Part shown: one piece after another, positions 48,030 to 59,069 of the stretch
Layout of the letters: every line of letters begins with the position of its first letter
Numbering within the stretch: the first letter of the stretch is position 1
NCBI GenBank assembly: GCA_026260175.1
Contig: JAKCWW010000065.1
Location: 63,701-127,700, forward strand
DNA from: Reticulitermes lucifugus
Lineage: Eukaryota; Arthropoda; Insecta; Blattodea; Rhinotermitidae
DNA: 64,000 bases
Reading direction: 5' to 3'
Notes under the pieces: model-generated
Seen by the model: only the letters and a program-made list of their open reading frames with translations
The model's database searches: none
What the model was told of the DNA's origin: nothing
Position numbers and translations under genes: made by a program

Positions 48030-50860
48030 TTCGGTGCTTGAATCTAGCACTATCCTAAATAAACTACGAAGAAACTCAACTTATGGATACTGCATTTAAC
48101 AGAGTCGCTTCGCCCATTTTACACCCTCACGTTACATTTCTATAACCCACTATCCCTTTTAATAGTAACTTAACATCTATATCAGGTTCTCGATAATGAG
48201 GAGGCCTTGGGGGGGGGGGAATATGTACTAAGTTTGTAATTGAAACATAGGTTGTTGAGTCTGCATGAAAATAAGCGGTAAATAAAGAATTGGGCAGAAT
48301 TAATTTTTATTCCATATTTGCCCAAGAAAATAGCTCTAAAATTCCTGTTTATAGAGAATAATGGGGTTTATGTAATGTGGGCTAGATCCTACGTGTTTTG
48401 TGTTTGAGCTGTTCTATGGAAAACTGGTAAAATACTATTTGAAACAAAATTGCCGATCAAAGAGCATGTTTCGTCGATGGAGATTATAACCAGTAAATGC
48501 GGCGATAAAACACGCGGACGTTACATTTACATACTTCACAGAAAGAAATCAATGAGCATTTCAAACTGTTACTACAGCTTGAGTGGTGTAGGAGTATAGT
48601 TGCGCTGAGGTTGGAACGGAACAGAATGGATGGTCGGAGAGTTGAAAGAGCTTGCTCTCATCCCCAGTCTTGACGTCTCTTGTTGGGATTCCGCCTCCGA
48701 ACTGCAATTATCGTGCGAGCAACCAGACAGCGCAGACGTTTAATAAAATTCCTTCTCACTACCAAACGCTTTCAACTATTGTCAGTTGTCATCCAGGCTT
48801 GGTAAAATCGAAATTCCCACAGTTGGTTCAGAAAAAAGTAGAAATAAAAAAAAAGAGAAGAAGAATGCAAAATGGGAAAAGTGCACGGAAACAGCAAACA
48901 GAATAGCCCATAGCAGAGTAATGTTCTGTTTTAAAGCATACAGATGAGCCCAAACAGCAAAATTATTTCCCTATTATTTTATTTTAACATACGCTAAAGC
49001 GCTCAAAAAAATTTAGAACTTATGCAATTAGATGAAGTCCTTGGTCCACGGTAACGGATAAAGTATACATAATTTTATCCATCTACAAGTTTGTTGAGGG
49101 TTATTCAGGATGGGTTAAGTAAGAGGAAAATAAAGTAGTACGAGAAACGAGAAATGTAGAGAAGAATTTATGAAAAAAAATTTAAGGATAATCAGTTCGG
49201 AAGCCTCGACATAAAAGAAAGGATAATATTAAAACGTGTGTAGCAAAAGTTACGAAATATAAGCCTACCGTGTTATCTATTACCAGGACAAATATTTTAC
49301 ACGAGAATTGAAAGAAACAGTTATAAGTTATGAAAACGAAACGTGACTAAAGATAGCAGAACAAAGTATTACTATTAAAAATTTAATACCAAAGAAATAT
49401 TTAGAGTATTTTTATAATTTGTCACCGACAGACATAACACATCTGTAATAAAAACGTAATTCAGCCCTTTAAATTTATAGCAATATGGAGGTAGTTTGGA
49501 GAAATGTTATCAAATGGAACCTGTAGTCAACATGAAATTAGGATCATAATAATACCGCGAATTCCCTGCTGTTACTCAGTTCAGAACCAGAATGTTACCC
49601 GCGGTTTCATGTGTACATTAAAAATTTCCTCTACACCGCATGTAAGAAAATAATCCTGTTGTTCTGTTTAAAAAGTACTGAGAACGGGACATGGACGTGG
49701 AAGAGTGCATATTAAAGTTCTTTAGAGTTCATACGTAGTCAACCAGACAGTAAACACAGACATGTAAGAAAATCTAATACGGTTTTATAACAAATATTAA
49801 ACTTTTAAAGCCTAATTGTTACTTGATGTACCAACATGTTTAACATTCAAATTTATATATTCTGCCCGCAGAATTTACTTATGCGGTTTATATTTATCTC
49901 ATAACAAACAACGACTTTTGCCCTATTCAACATTAACTGATTGCTTTCTATAACCGAGAAGAGATGTGTTTTATTGCCCGATAGAAACTGGGTCTTTAGA
50001 TAAAACAGTTTACGCTTCGTCTCTGAAGGGTTAAAGACATAAGGGGTGGAAATCTTTCCGGACCGAGCTGGCTTCGTAATGGAATCAAACAAATGGTTTT
50101 CAAACACAGTGATGCTCCATTAATCGCTAAAAATCCGGAACCTATTCTGATCTGTTACATGGGAATGTCAGGTGCAGCAGAGTTCGTTGCAGATCGTAAG
50201 GTCAACGTCATTCCCTACATACAACACCCCTCTACCGAAACTGGAACTGCTATGACGGTGGTTTGTTGTGTAACCACGGTATCCGATGTAGGCGCACGTT
50301 GACAGCCTGTTTGACCGCATATTAAAAGAAGCAATGTTGGTGTAATGCAAGGAAGGATACGATGCTGTTGAGACATACGATTGTACTGTCCGGATAATTT
50401 GAAGCAAGACTGGCAATTTGAACACTGCATCCAATTTATTAATGGATGACATTTAACCAGGAAAAGAATGGGCCACATAAAAGAATTAAACCTAACATGA
50501 GATGTGTAAGTTACAATTTCCATCGAAATATTCTTTCTGAGATTAACGCTTAATAATTTTACACAAATACGAAAATTATTTTGCAGTTAGTCCAAAGTAT
50601 GTATTGTATTTCAAATGCTTTTATTTTCATCTCATAACTCCGACATGAAATGAAAGTAAACTGCTATAATTTTCAACCTAGATATGTGTGAGTGTGAAAC
50701 GTTAATTTACCACTTTAAAGAATTAGCATAGTTTTCGGTTGTATCAAGAGAGGCTGCTGAGGAAGATATGTTGACTTGAGAGGGGGAAGTTAATGAGCAG
50801 CACTTTTGACGATAAGATTCAAAATTTTTGCTCAACGTAATATATTAGTATGCTCAAATA
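48030..50860. other. Mostly unrecognised sequence
   Basis: 48185-48210 (CTCGATAATGAGGAGGCCTTGG) is a small SINE-A tail fragment followed by a run of about ten G. Nothing else recognised. Confidence 0.4.
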
Positions 50861-50877
50861 CAGCATTAAGGAGTTCT

Positions 50878-51165
50878 AAGTGGATAATGTTGCCGATCCC
50901 ATTGGCCGTGCGGTCTAAGAGCGTGGGTCTTCGGCCGCTCGCTTACTAGGATCGTGGGTTCGAATCCCACCGGGGGCATGNNNNNNNNNNNNNNNNNNNN
51001 NNNNNNNNNNNNNNNNNNNNNNNNNNNNNNNNNNNCCAGAGGAGTCCTACCGACTGTGGCGTGTCTCAAATGTGTGTGATCATGAAACCTCGACGAAATG
51101 AGGAGGCCCAGGCCCATATAGGCTGTCCAGCCATAGGAAGAAGGAGAAAAAAGTGGATAATGTTG
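50878..51165 (+). mobile_element. SINE-A copy with perfect 15-bp TSD
   Basis: The body spans 50893-51150: CCGATCCCATTGGCCGTGCG (full 5' end), box B GGGTTCGAATCCCACC, GGGGGCATG, a 55-base N run (50981-51035), CCAGAGGAGTCCTACCGAC, GTGTGATCATGAAACCTCGA, GAGGAGGCCCAGGCCCA and an A-rich tail. AAGTGGATAATGTTG occurs at 50878-50892 and 51151-51165. The insertion splits an RTE reading frame, which reads through when one TSD copy and the SINE are removed. Confidence 0.95.
50981..51035. other. Assembly gap (55 N)
   Basis: Run of N inside the SINE-A copy. Confidence 0.99.
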
Positions 51166-52639
51166 TTAGGCAGACTGAAATACGCAGAGCTAAGCCAGTA
51201 GTAGGAGAGGCTTGACGTTGAGATGTCTATTGAAAAGTTGAAGATTTGTAAATCACCAGGTGCTGATACAATTCCAGCAGAGATGTTTTAAGCAGGAAGT
51301 ATAATAGTATGTTCTGATATTTATAAACTTATTAATTCTGTTTGGAAGAAGAAGGAAGTGTCTTACCAGTGGAAGGAATTAATTATTATACCAAGTTTAC
51401 GAAAGTTGATAAAACCGATAGTTGTAATTATCGACGAATACAAATTTTATTAGCTAAACAAATTTTTTTCCGTATTCTCCTCACAAGTTTAACTCCTTGT
51501 GCAGAAGGAATTATTGGTACTTTCAGTGTGGATTCCAAGGAACAGATCAAATATTGATCAGGTACCCTGTAGCAATCAAAAACTTGAGATAAATAGGGAT
51601 GCAATAAGACAGCACATCGCCTATCTATAGACGTCAAAGAAGCCTATGACTCAGCTAAAAGGGAAGTTTTTGTAATATTCCCATTCAATTCTGTATAACT
51701 ATGAAACAAGTTACGTTAATAAAAATGTATTTAGATGAAAAATGTTGTAAGTTCCGGATATACGAATATATGCCTGAAATATTTGCTCTTCAGTATGGTA
51801 TGAAACAAGGAGAAAATATATTGCCACAAATTTTCAACATTTTGTAATATGATACTGAGGTCAAATAAAACAAGAAGGGATTGAAACAGATTTGGACACG
51901 CCTGCTTCTGAACATTGTTGATTATATTAATTTATTGAGCTAAAATAGCAAAGCTACGAAGGAAAATACAGAAGCTTTATTAGTTGATAGTAGGGTGGTT
52001 GATGTAAAAGTAAGTTCTGAGAAAACTAAGTGTATGTTCAGGTCTCTTCAATATATGGCAGAAAAAAATCGCAACATGAAATAGGTAATAAATCCTTCAA
52101 AAGTGCAGCAAATTTCAAGTATTTGAAAAAATCTTACCATATAATAATTGCGTTCGCGAGAAATTAAGGACTGACTGTTTTCTGGGTTTGCCTGCTATTT
52201 TGCCTTCCTCATTGCTATCCAAAATGATATAGATTACAAACGTAGAAGTATAATTTTGCCTGTTGTTTTACATGGCTGTCAAGATTGGTCTGTCACATTG
52301 CGGCCTTTTTTCGATATGAGGGTGCTGAGAACGATTTCGGCCTAAGATGGAGGAGGCGAAGGGAGACTGGAGGAAACTGCATACTGAAGACTTTGATGAT
52401 TTGCACTTCTCACCAGACATTACTTTAGTGATCAAATTAAGGAGCATGAGAGTTAGGGGCATGGGGCAGGTAATATTAAAATTGGTGTTAAAAATGGAAT
52501 GGGAGGAAATGGACTAGTTTGATCTGGATCAGGATACGGACAATTTGCGGTTGTTATGCACATGGTAAGTAAATATTAGGTTCCATAAAGTGAGGAAAAT
52601 TTCTTGAAAAGCTGAAGAAATTTTAGCTTCACCCGAAGG

Positions 52640-52900
52640 ACTCTGATCTATTATGTTAGTTAGGTATGGCGGTGCAGGGTAGGAAGTGGCAAAGGTGTAC
52701 ACGTTTTTATTAGAATACCTGAAGAGGAAAGACAGCTTGGGAGACTTAGACTTAGTTGGGGATATTATTACAATAAACTGTAAATTAGGAGAATATAAAG
52801 GTAGACATTATAATGAGCTAGTGAACGATAAGAATCAGTGGCGTGTTTTAGTGAAAGTAAGCAATGTTACTAAAGAGTTTCAATACCAAGTTTAATTAAA
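52640..52900 (+). pseudogene. Second RTE 3' terminal fragment
   Basis: Directly after the first RTE tail the plus strand reads, across frames, KGVHVFIRIPEEERQLGRLR and, at the end of the 52686-52895 frame, NELVNDKNQWRVLVKV. The order (V-x-I-x-x-P-E-x-x-R-x-L-G-R-x-R ... D-x-x-Q-W-R-x-L-V) is again the RTE C-terminal tail. It is probably a separate 5'-truncated copy. Confidence 0.5.
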
Positions 52901-52904
52901 ATCT

Positions 52905-53815
52905 GTCATCCAAGATAGCAGCACTGAGGTTTAACAATCTGTACATATGGCGGAAAATGGGAATAAAAAAGAAGTAAAATGGGTGAAAGTAAGACCCCTG
53001 CATTGACACATGGCGTTTATTAAAAGTGTTTTTATTGTTCTTTGTTATGGACCAGAACACGAAAACAGGATCACTATATACACCGCATGTTTTCTCTTTT
53101 TCTTGATAAAGTCCCGTAGATCAAACTGTACATCTACGGTACTAAGGATGGGATTGTTCGTTACAGCTAATGACATTATTATTACTTATGTTGTGACTAT
53201 AAAATAAAAGAAAAAAGGAAAGATATATGCCTGACTTTAAACAAACGTTAGAGTAGAAAGGCTCGGAGCTTTATACCTTTCATGCTTGCACTGCACTGCA
53301 CTCCTCCTGTAAATAACCCAGCCACATTACAGCATGCACCAGCCTCAACGAATGATCCACTGCCAGTTATTTTCCATAACAAAGCAAGTCACTTCAATTC
53401 GGATCACGTTGTGATTATTTCCTCGTATGAGCGTACTGTTTACAGTGTCACGCCTTGTACTATAATTTGAAAGTCATTTACTTTCCAAATCATAAAATTG
53501 ACTATTAATGGAAAATGAGAAAAACTGCTAATAGAACTAAGTGTAAAGATTTATGTTAATCCAAAACATAAGTGGTACACGTTTTTCCTGACAAGAAATC
53601 CGGATCATAAATTTCATCAGTCACACACAAAATCACATATGCTTGTTGTTTTTTGTCTATATGAATTTTTTTAATTTTGTAGCTCTTTTTTAACGTTTTT
53701 TTCACTTTGTCAATTGCACTCCTTTGGACCTGTTTTGTTGTTACTGCTTCTGTTTTGCACCGTGATAACTAGTGTGTTGCAAATTGATTCTGCATGCTAC
53801 ACCTGCAGTGGTTTG
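52905..53815. other. Unrecognised sequence
   Basis: Nothing identified. Confidence 0.4.
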
Positions 53816-53818
53816 TTG

Positions 53819-54142
53819 CTTTGCACGTGTCACGTGTGTCAAGGCCGGGAGAGCGTAGTCGTACAGAGACTTGCTACGGTTCGAAACTTTCGGTATTCGA
53901 ACCCCAGTGGGGGGAAAGGGATTTTATGTTCTCCAAAACCTGTCCAGACGGGCCCTGGGACATACGCAGCCTCCTAAATTGGGTGCCGGCGCTCTTGCCG
54001 GGGGGAAGCAGCAGAGGCGTGGTGTTGACCACCCACCCCTTTCTAGCGCCGAGGTTAGGACTGAGCAGAGCTATAACTCTACATCCCGTAATGCGCCGCA
54101 TGGCACATTACAGGGTGAACTTAAACTCTCTTTGCTCATGTC
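53819..54142 (+). mobile_element. SINE-D (putative fourth SINE family), single copy
   Basis: The body spans about 53832-54129, is GC-rich against an AT-rich background and starts with a tRNA-like head (GAGCGTAGTCGTACAGAGAC, then TATTCGAACCCCAGTGGGG as box B). Distinctive body strings are CCTGTCCAGACGGGCCCTGG, TGCCGGCGCTCTTGCCGGGG and TGCGCCGCATGGCACATTAC. CTTTGCACGTGTC (53819-53831) and CTTTGCTCATGTC (54130-54142) form a probable TSD with two mismatches. Only one copy lies in the window, so family status is inferred. The overlapping 123-codon frames are by-products. Confidence 0.6.
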
Positions 54143-54144
54143 TG

Positions 54145-54645
54145 TATATATGTATATTGCACTGACATTGTTTAAGCGTTGGAATTACATCTGTTGCTTT
54201 TTGCCACTGCATTGTGTTTCGTCTCTTGTTGCGGTGTACTAGAACCACATGGAATGAACAACAAAACCAAGTTCATTTTCTCCATCCTCCTACTTTTATA
54301 TCGAAATATTCCTCCTGTAGAAAACATGCCTCCTCCCACACAGAACAACATCCGTCAGAAGAACGCGACCATTATTTTCACGCCCCGAGAGGAATGGAAA
54401 TAAGTATCAGAGATTTCGAGAGGTTCAAAAACCTGGGATTGCTATGAAACTAAAGGACCGCCTGCTTTCTCATTACATGTTACTTAAACAATCACATTTC
54501 AAAATTCAAATCGTTGTAACTTCTAAGAAGGTTAGTAGTTGTGGTGTAGGTTTTTCAATGCGTACAGTAAAGACCTTGGCGTTATTTCAGAACGTGATTA
54601 ATATATCCACATTTCACCTCAAAACGGGCATATGAAAACAAAAAG
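54145..54645. other. Unrecognised sequence
   Basis: Nothing identified. Confidence 0.4.
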
Positions 54646-54649
54646 CCAT

Positions 54650-54890
54650 TGCAATAATCGCCTCAGATATTCAGTATGAATATTTTCTGTAATTGCTATT
54701 TCATCTTTCAGAGCTGCGTTACTTAAGAAATTTCCGCTAAAATAATCACAAAGAAAGGATTCTGCGAATTATGGTGGCCGAGACATCCTGTATCCAGCGA
54801 CCAACATATAGGTATGCACTTGCAAATGAATGCTTAAAATGTCCAGTACGTTATTAGCAGTGTGTGAGTGGTGATGCGACATCTTGTTTA
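54650..54890 (-). pseudogene. Transposase C-terminal remnant
   Basis: The minus strand reads QDVASPLTHC (resembling the Q-D-G-A-x-x-H motif around the second catalytic Asp), then YVGRWIQDVSATI (R-W-I-G-like) and, in another frame, LCDYFSGNFLSNAALKDEIA followed by ITENI. The order Q-D, R-W/L-I, W-P, C-D-Y-F-x-x-G-x-x-x-S, ALKDEI fits the C-terminal half of the same Tc1/mariner-superfamily transposases seen at 3.6-4.6 and 25.2 kb. The match is weak and frameshifted. Confidence 0.45.
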
Positions 54891-54894
54891 TAAG

Positions 54895-56740
54895 ACATGT
54901 AAGATCATAAACCAGTACTCAGAGAAAGTTATTGAATTTCCCTTCCAGAAACGTCACACACGTAACATTAACATCCCAAATTCTCCTGCAGGAATTTTAG
55001 ACTCACAAAACCAGCGAACAAAACAAACTAAAATGCACTCTGTGTTCTAACGCACCGTACACGGTGCGCCAGTTGTTGTTCCTATTAACAACATTTGTTG
55101 TAATAAAATTAACAAATATACGACAAAACATATGCAGAAATTTTATCCCGGCCAATCAATGCTTGAAAATTTTTATGTTTAAGAAATACCTTTATATCAT
55201 GCTTGAAAATTTGGTATTTATTGGCAGTACGAACCCATTAAGTAAATTAGACAGTGACTTCTTAGCAATTGTTTGAACTGCTTCCTTCACTGACTGTATG
55301 GTTTACCATTTCTACTCTTCTCTCACGTCTAAGAACACACTGGATATTATCTAACACATAATAAATATTCTAAACTTCATATTAAAATAATGAAGGAGCA
55401 TCATAAACAAAAGAGTTTCTGATAATGTATCTACACTTGCAACACACTTCCAGAGTTAGAAAATATTTTACGACAAACAACTTCTTTTCTACATTGCAGG
55501 GCACCAAATTTAAAGCTGATGCTGTCAAACTGAACTACCAGCTTTATTTTAGGTACGCGCATTAACATCTGGCCTGCCAATAATTAAAAACGAAGAGAAA
55601 TTCAAAACATTAAAACACCGACTTCAGTCTTGAAAATCGTATTACGAACAAAGTGTTACAAAGCCAATATATTTAATTATAGACAAATACAAATAAACGT
55701 ACCATTATTTATTTTGAGTTGGGGTTGTTAAATCTGCATAGCTATTAGTGTATGAGTTGAAAGATCTGGATTCTATTCTTCACAGAGGCAGGAATTATCG
55801 TTTCCGTTTCACTCGGACCGGCCCTGTGACCCACCCAATTTCCTGTCCTATGTAAACCGAAGGCTTCTTCATGGGACTGAAGCAGACAGCTAGAGAAAAG
55901 GATCATTAAGCTCCTCTTAAGACTGAGATTAAGAATGTGTGCAGCTTCGTTAAAAAGCATAGATAATATTACACTTTCTTTGCTACTACTACTACTAGTA
56001 CTACTACTATTACCACCACCAACACCATAGCTAATAATAATAATAATAATAAAATTACAAAACTTTTATAATGGGAAATAACATTACACATAAACAATTG
56101 TAACCACAGAATAGCTGCAAAATTATATAGGGCCTGCCTTAGAAACATAACTGTAAACATTCTGCGTAACAGTGATTACAAATAATAATAATAATATTTT
56201 TATTATAATACTCTACTACTGGTACTACTATTATCCTTATGCCATATGTACAATACAGTTACAAGTAAAGATAATCTTAACAAAATTATCAGTGTGACAT
56301 GCCCAGTAAAACAGTCTTGGTTCACTTCCTCAAGCATACCTGACAAATAATCATTTACGAGAATTTTTAGGTTTTTGCAGCAGTGTGGATGAGGTGTAAT
56401 TTCCTCAGGGTTAGGACACCGTGTCCGTGGTTGATCGGTTCCCGAACTTCCAGACAATATATTGGTATAATTGTCAATGGTCGAACTATCCAAGAATAAT
56501 GCTTCGTGGACAATTCAGTCCTTTAAATTTGAGACTACTGAGTTGTTTCGAAACACAGGTATCAATCACTCAGTGACGCAGTGTCATAATCTCAGAAGAA
56601 GGGATAAGTCAACTAGTAAATCTTCTGCTACATAGTTGACAGATAAAAAACATCTGAAAGCGGCGTTTCTTTGTTACCTATAATAAGTGATGAACGTTGT
56701 ACTTGAAAATTGAGTACCCCTCAAATTTACTGCTGCAAAA
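54895..56740. other. Unrecognised sequence with trinucleotide repeats
   Basis: No gene. 55745-55960 (minus) has a peptide pattern GNWVGHRAGPS that may belong to an insect dispersed repeat. CTA/TAA-type trinucleotide tracts occur at 55982-56054 and 56183-56232. Confidence 0.4.
55982..56054. repeat. Compound (CTA)n/(CCA)n/(TAA)n repeat
   Basis: CTACTACTACTAC..., then ACCACCACCAACACC, then about seven TAA units. Confidence 0.9.
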
Positions 56741-56745
56741 CCAAT

Positions 56746-57040
56746 TACCCTACACGTTTTTGTGATGGAAGGCCCCGCAGCAGATGCTACTGACGCACCG
56801 CAGCCTAGAGGCTTATTGTGCAACCCTGTGATGAAGTTCAGTTTTTTCGTTTTTCCGTGTAATGGAGCACCGGTGGAATGAAATTGACAGGAGAAAACCG
56901 AACCTTTTCGGGGAAAACCCCTCCCAATGCCACTTTTTCCACCACAAATCCCACATGGACTCACCCGGGATCGAACCTGGTCCTCCGCGGTGAGAGGCCG
57001 GCGACTAACCGCCTGAGCCATGGCACTGCCTACCCTATAC
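56746..57040 (-). mobile_element. SINE-C copy with 10-bp TSD
   Basis: The body spans 56768-57030. On the minus strand: GGCAGTGCCATGGCTCAGGC (box A), GGTTAGTCGCCGGCC, box B GGTTCGATCCCGGG, TGTGGGATTTGTGGTGG, GGTTTTCTCCTGTC, TTCATTCCACCGGTGCTCC, GGTTGCACAATAAGCC and GGGGCCTTCC. TACCCTACAC (56746-56755) and TACCCTATAC (57031-57040) form a TSD with one mismatch, leaving about 12 tail bases after the SINE. Confidence 0.9.
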
Positions 57041-57044
57041 TTAC

Positions 57045-58690
57045 CGCGCTACACAGACAAACTATTTCACGTTTCATTCATTAAAAATTATCACATGGCA
57101 GCATAATTTAAATGAAGGTGTTGCGTGAAGGTTATTGCCTTGTGAGTTATGATATCGCGTATTTGGTAGAATGTGCCAGTTTCTAAAAAAACTGCTGTCT
57201 ATATTTTATGGGTCAATAATCTTAATGTTCACCATGAGAGTGTCTCAAATCTCAACAAAGATTCAAAAATATATTTAGAATTGTATGTCGTGTGATGAAC
57301 GAGATTGTTTCCCCTTGGCGATGTTTTGATTAAAAGGGAAAGAAGTTGTCTTCGTGCTTAGCGTACATTAGGACAGGAATACAAAAATCTTCTAAAAATT
57401 TAGAAGCCATCTCAAAATTCTAGAAACTAGACTGTTGATATGGAAGACGCTCCGTAATGAGGTTCCAGATTATTAGGAAACACCGTACAAAATTTAGTTG
57501 CCAAGCCGACCTCGTTCCCGGGATTTGTTTACCCCTGTTTAGGTGTTACATTGAAAGGACACGGTACAAAATAACTTACAAAACGTGCAGTGTAGAGCTT
57601 CAAGTTTTGAGTGGTTATAAATGTGAAACATGCAAGATGACGGACCTGATAACACCATGATAGGCTAAAGTTATATAAAAACGCATTTATATTGTATTTA
57701 TCTCTTAAGTACTTCCCGTTCCTAAAGCTTGTCTTTGCAAGCGTGGACTTAAGAGGCAATGTCGGACCTTCTTCCCGTGAAGTCGTACCGACACATGACA
57801 CATAATAACGACTTACGACGCCATAGTCTGGAACACTTTTTTTATATGTTAAAATCGGTTCTTGGAAGAGGGAAAAACTGGGGAAGGGCTGTCCAGACTC
57901 AGATTATTAGTGGATTTTTCAATCTCTCTATGCAAGTACCTAAACTTGGACTGTGGCTAACTTCTCCATTCACATCCACGTTAATTTTAAACGTAACTAA
58001 CTAAATTGATCTACTAAGATTAAAAAATGTTTCTAAATCTTTGAAGTAGGCCTATTAAACTTTATATTAAGTTTAATTTATACCTCAAAGAAAACACATC
58101 GTGTTTCCGTTGCAAATAATAATTTATTAATATCTTGTAGGAAATTAATAGCTGCATGTTATTATAACCACATTTGTCTCATAAGTATGCCTTTTGGAAA
58201 GATGCAGAAATTATAATGTTAACACAGGTGGTACATAAGGTAATCAGTAAACTTTAAAGGGTTAATAAAACAAGAATTAATGCTGATGAACAGGGGTTGT
58301 GTGCAATTAAGTAAGAGAACTTCACGCTCCATTTAATGAAGCTTTGTGTAAAAAATTGCCCTAGGCTATATTTTTTCAGCGTCTCGACGCCGGGTAACGA
58401 CGTAGCAAGTGGCGTCAACGTGACTTGAACTGGCGTAGCGTAAGGAGCGTTAATAACAACGAAGAGGCAAGCAATGGCGGTCTATAGGGACATAGGCTGT
58501 GCCTCAACAATGACAGTGAAGTATGGAACTGACACGGGCATCCATATTATCAGAACACAGATAGTAGCTGCAAAAGAAACCCCCCCCCCTCCGCCAGCCT
58601 CAAAATACCACAGCAAGTGTCACGCGCCTTAGATTAGAAGGAACGTCTCTCATAGGCCGGAAATGTTATTAGTGGAAAGCGAGTTTTCTA
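57045..58690. other. Unrecognised sequence
   Basis: Nothing identified. A poly-C run lies near 58581-58590. Confidence 0.4.
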
Positions 58691-58739
58691 ATTCTCGTCT
58701 TAGGAATGAAGTCTTTGAAAGTATAAACACTAAGCGATC

Positions 58740-59065
58740 AAACCAAAGAAGGACAGCATGTGGCACGCAGCCGCACGGGCAAAACAAAGAAACATACACA
58801 GTTTTAGTTGGAAAGCCTGAAAGAAGGAAGGAGAATACTTGGAAGAAATAGAAGTACATGGGAAGATATTACTGGAATGGATTTAAGGAAATAGGATGGG
58901 AGGTGGTGGAATGGATGAATCTGGCTCTTGATAGGGGAAGTGGCGGGCTGTTGTACAAGTGGTAATGGACCATTGGTTTTCCTAAAACTGGGGGAATATC
59001 TTGAGCGGCTGAGAAACTGTTAGTTTCTCAGAAGGACCCCCTCCCAGAGAGTTAGCTTTGTTAAT
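58740..59065 (+). pseudogene. RTE-type retrotransposon 3' end
   Basis: The plus strand reads TVLVGKPERRKENTWKK and a stop, then GFKEIGWEVVEWMNLALDRG and, after a degenerate stretch, WTIGFPKTGGIS. This is the ordered RTE C-terminal tail (V-L-V-G-K-P-E-x-x-R ... L-K-E-I-G-W ... W-x-N-L-A-x-D-R) with the usual 3' untranslated part (GAGAAACTGTTAGTTTCTCA-like). Upstream RT sequence is absent (5' truncation). Confidence 0.8.
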
Positions 59066-59069
59066 ATAT

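Larger units (their letters stand above)
50860..52620 (+). pseudogene. RTE-type retrotransposon, RT region, heavily decayed
   Basis: The longest LINE remnant here. Joining across the SINE insertion gives VDNVVRQTEIRRAKPVV, the usual lead-in to the RT domain. Then come W-K/E-like EEEGSVLPVEGINYYTKF, DSCNYRRIQILLAKQIFFRI, LLTSLTPCAEGIIG (RT fingers motifs), a VKEAYDSAKREV-like palm A motif, YGMKQGE (motif B), and where YADD is expected NIVDYINLLS, so the catalytic Asp pair is lost. Further on are EKTKCMF, ANFKYLKK, LPVVLHGCQDWS, MRVLRTISA, a W-A-G-H-V-equivalent MRVRGMGQ and a 3' tail ending near 52615. Dozens of stops and frameshifts. RTE proteins carry endonuclease plus RT (known); the endonuclease is not seen. 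Confidence 0.8.

Noticed and set aside
53794-54242. Two overlapping 123-codon frames
   Set aside because: They run through a GC-rich SINE-D copy and reflect its composition.
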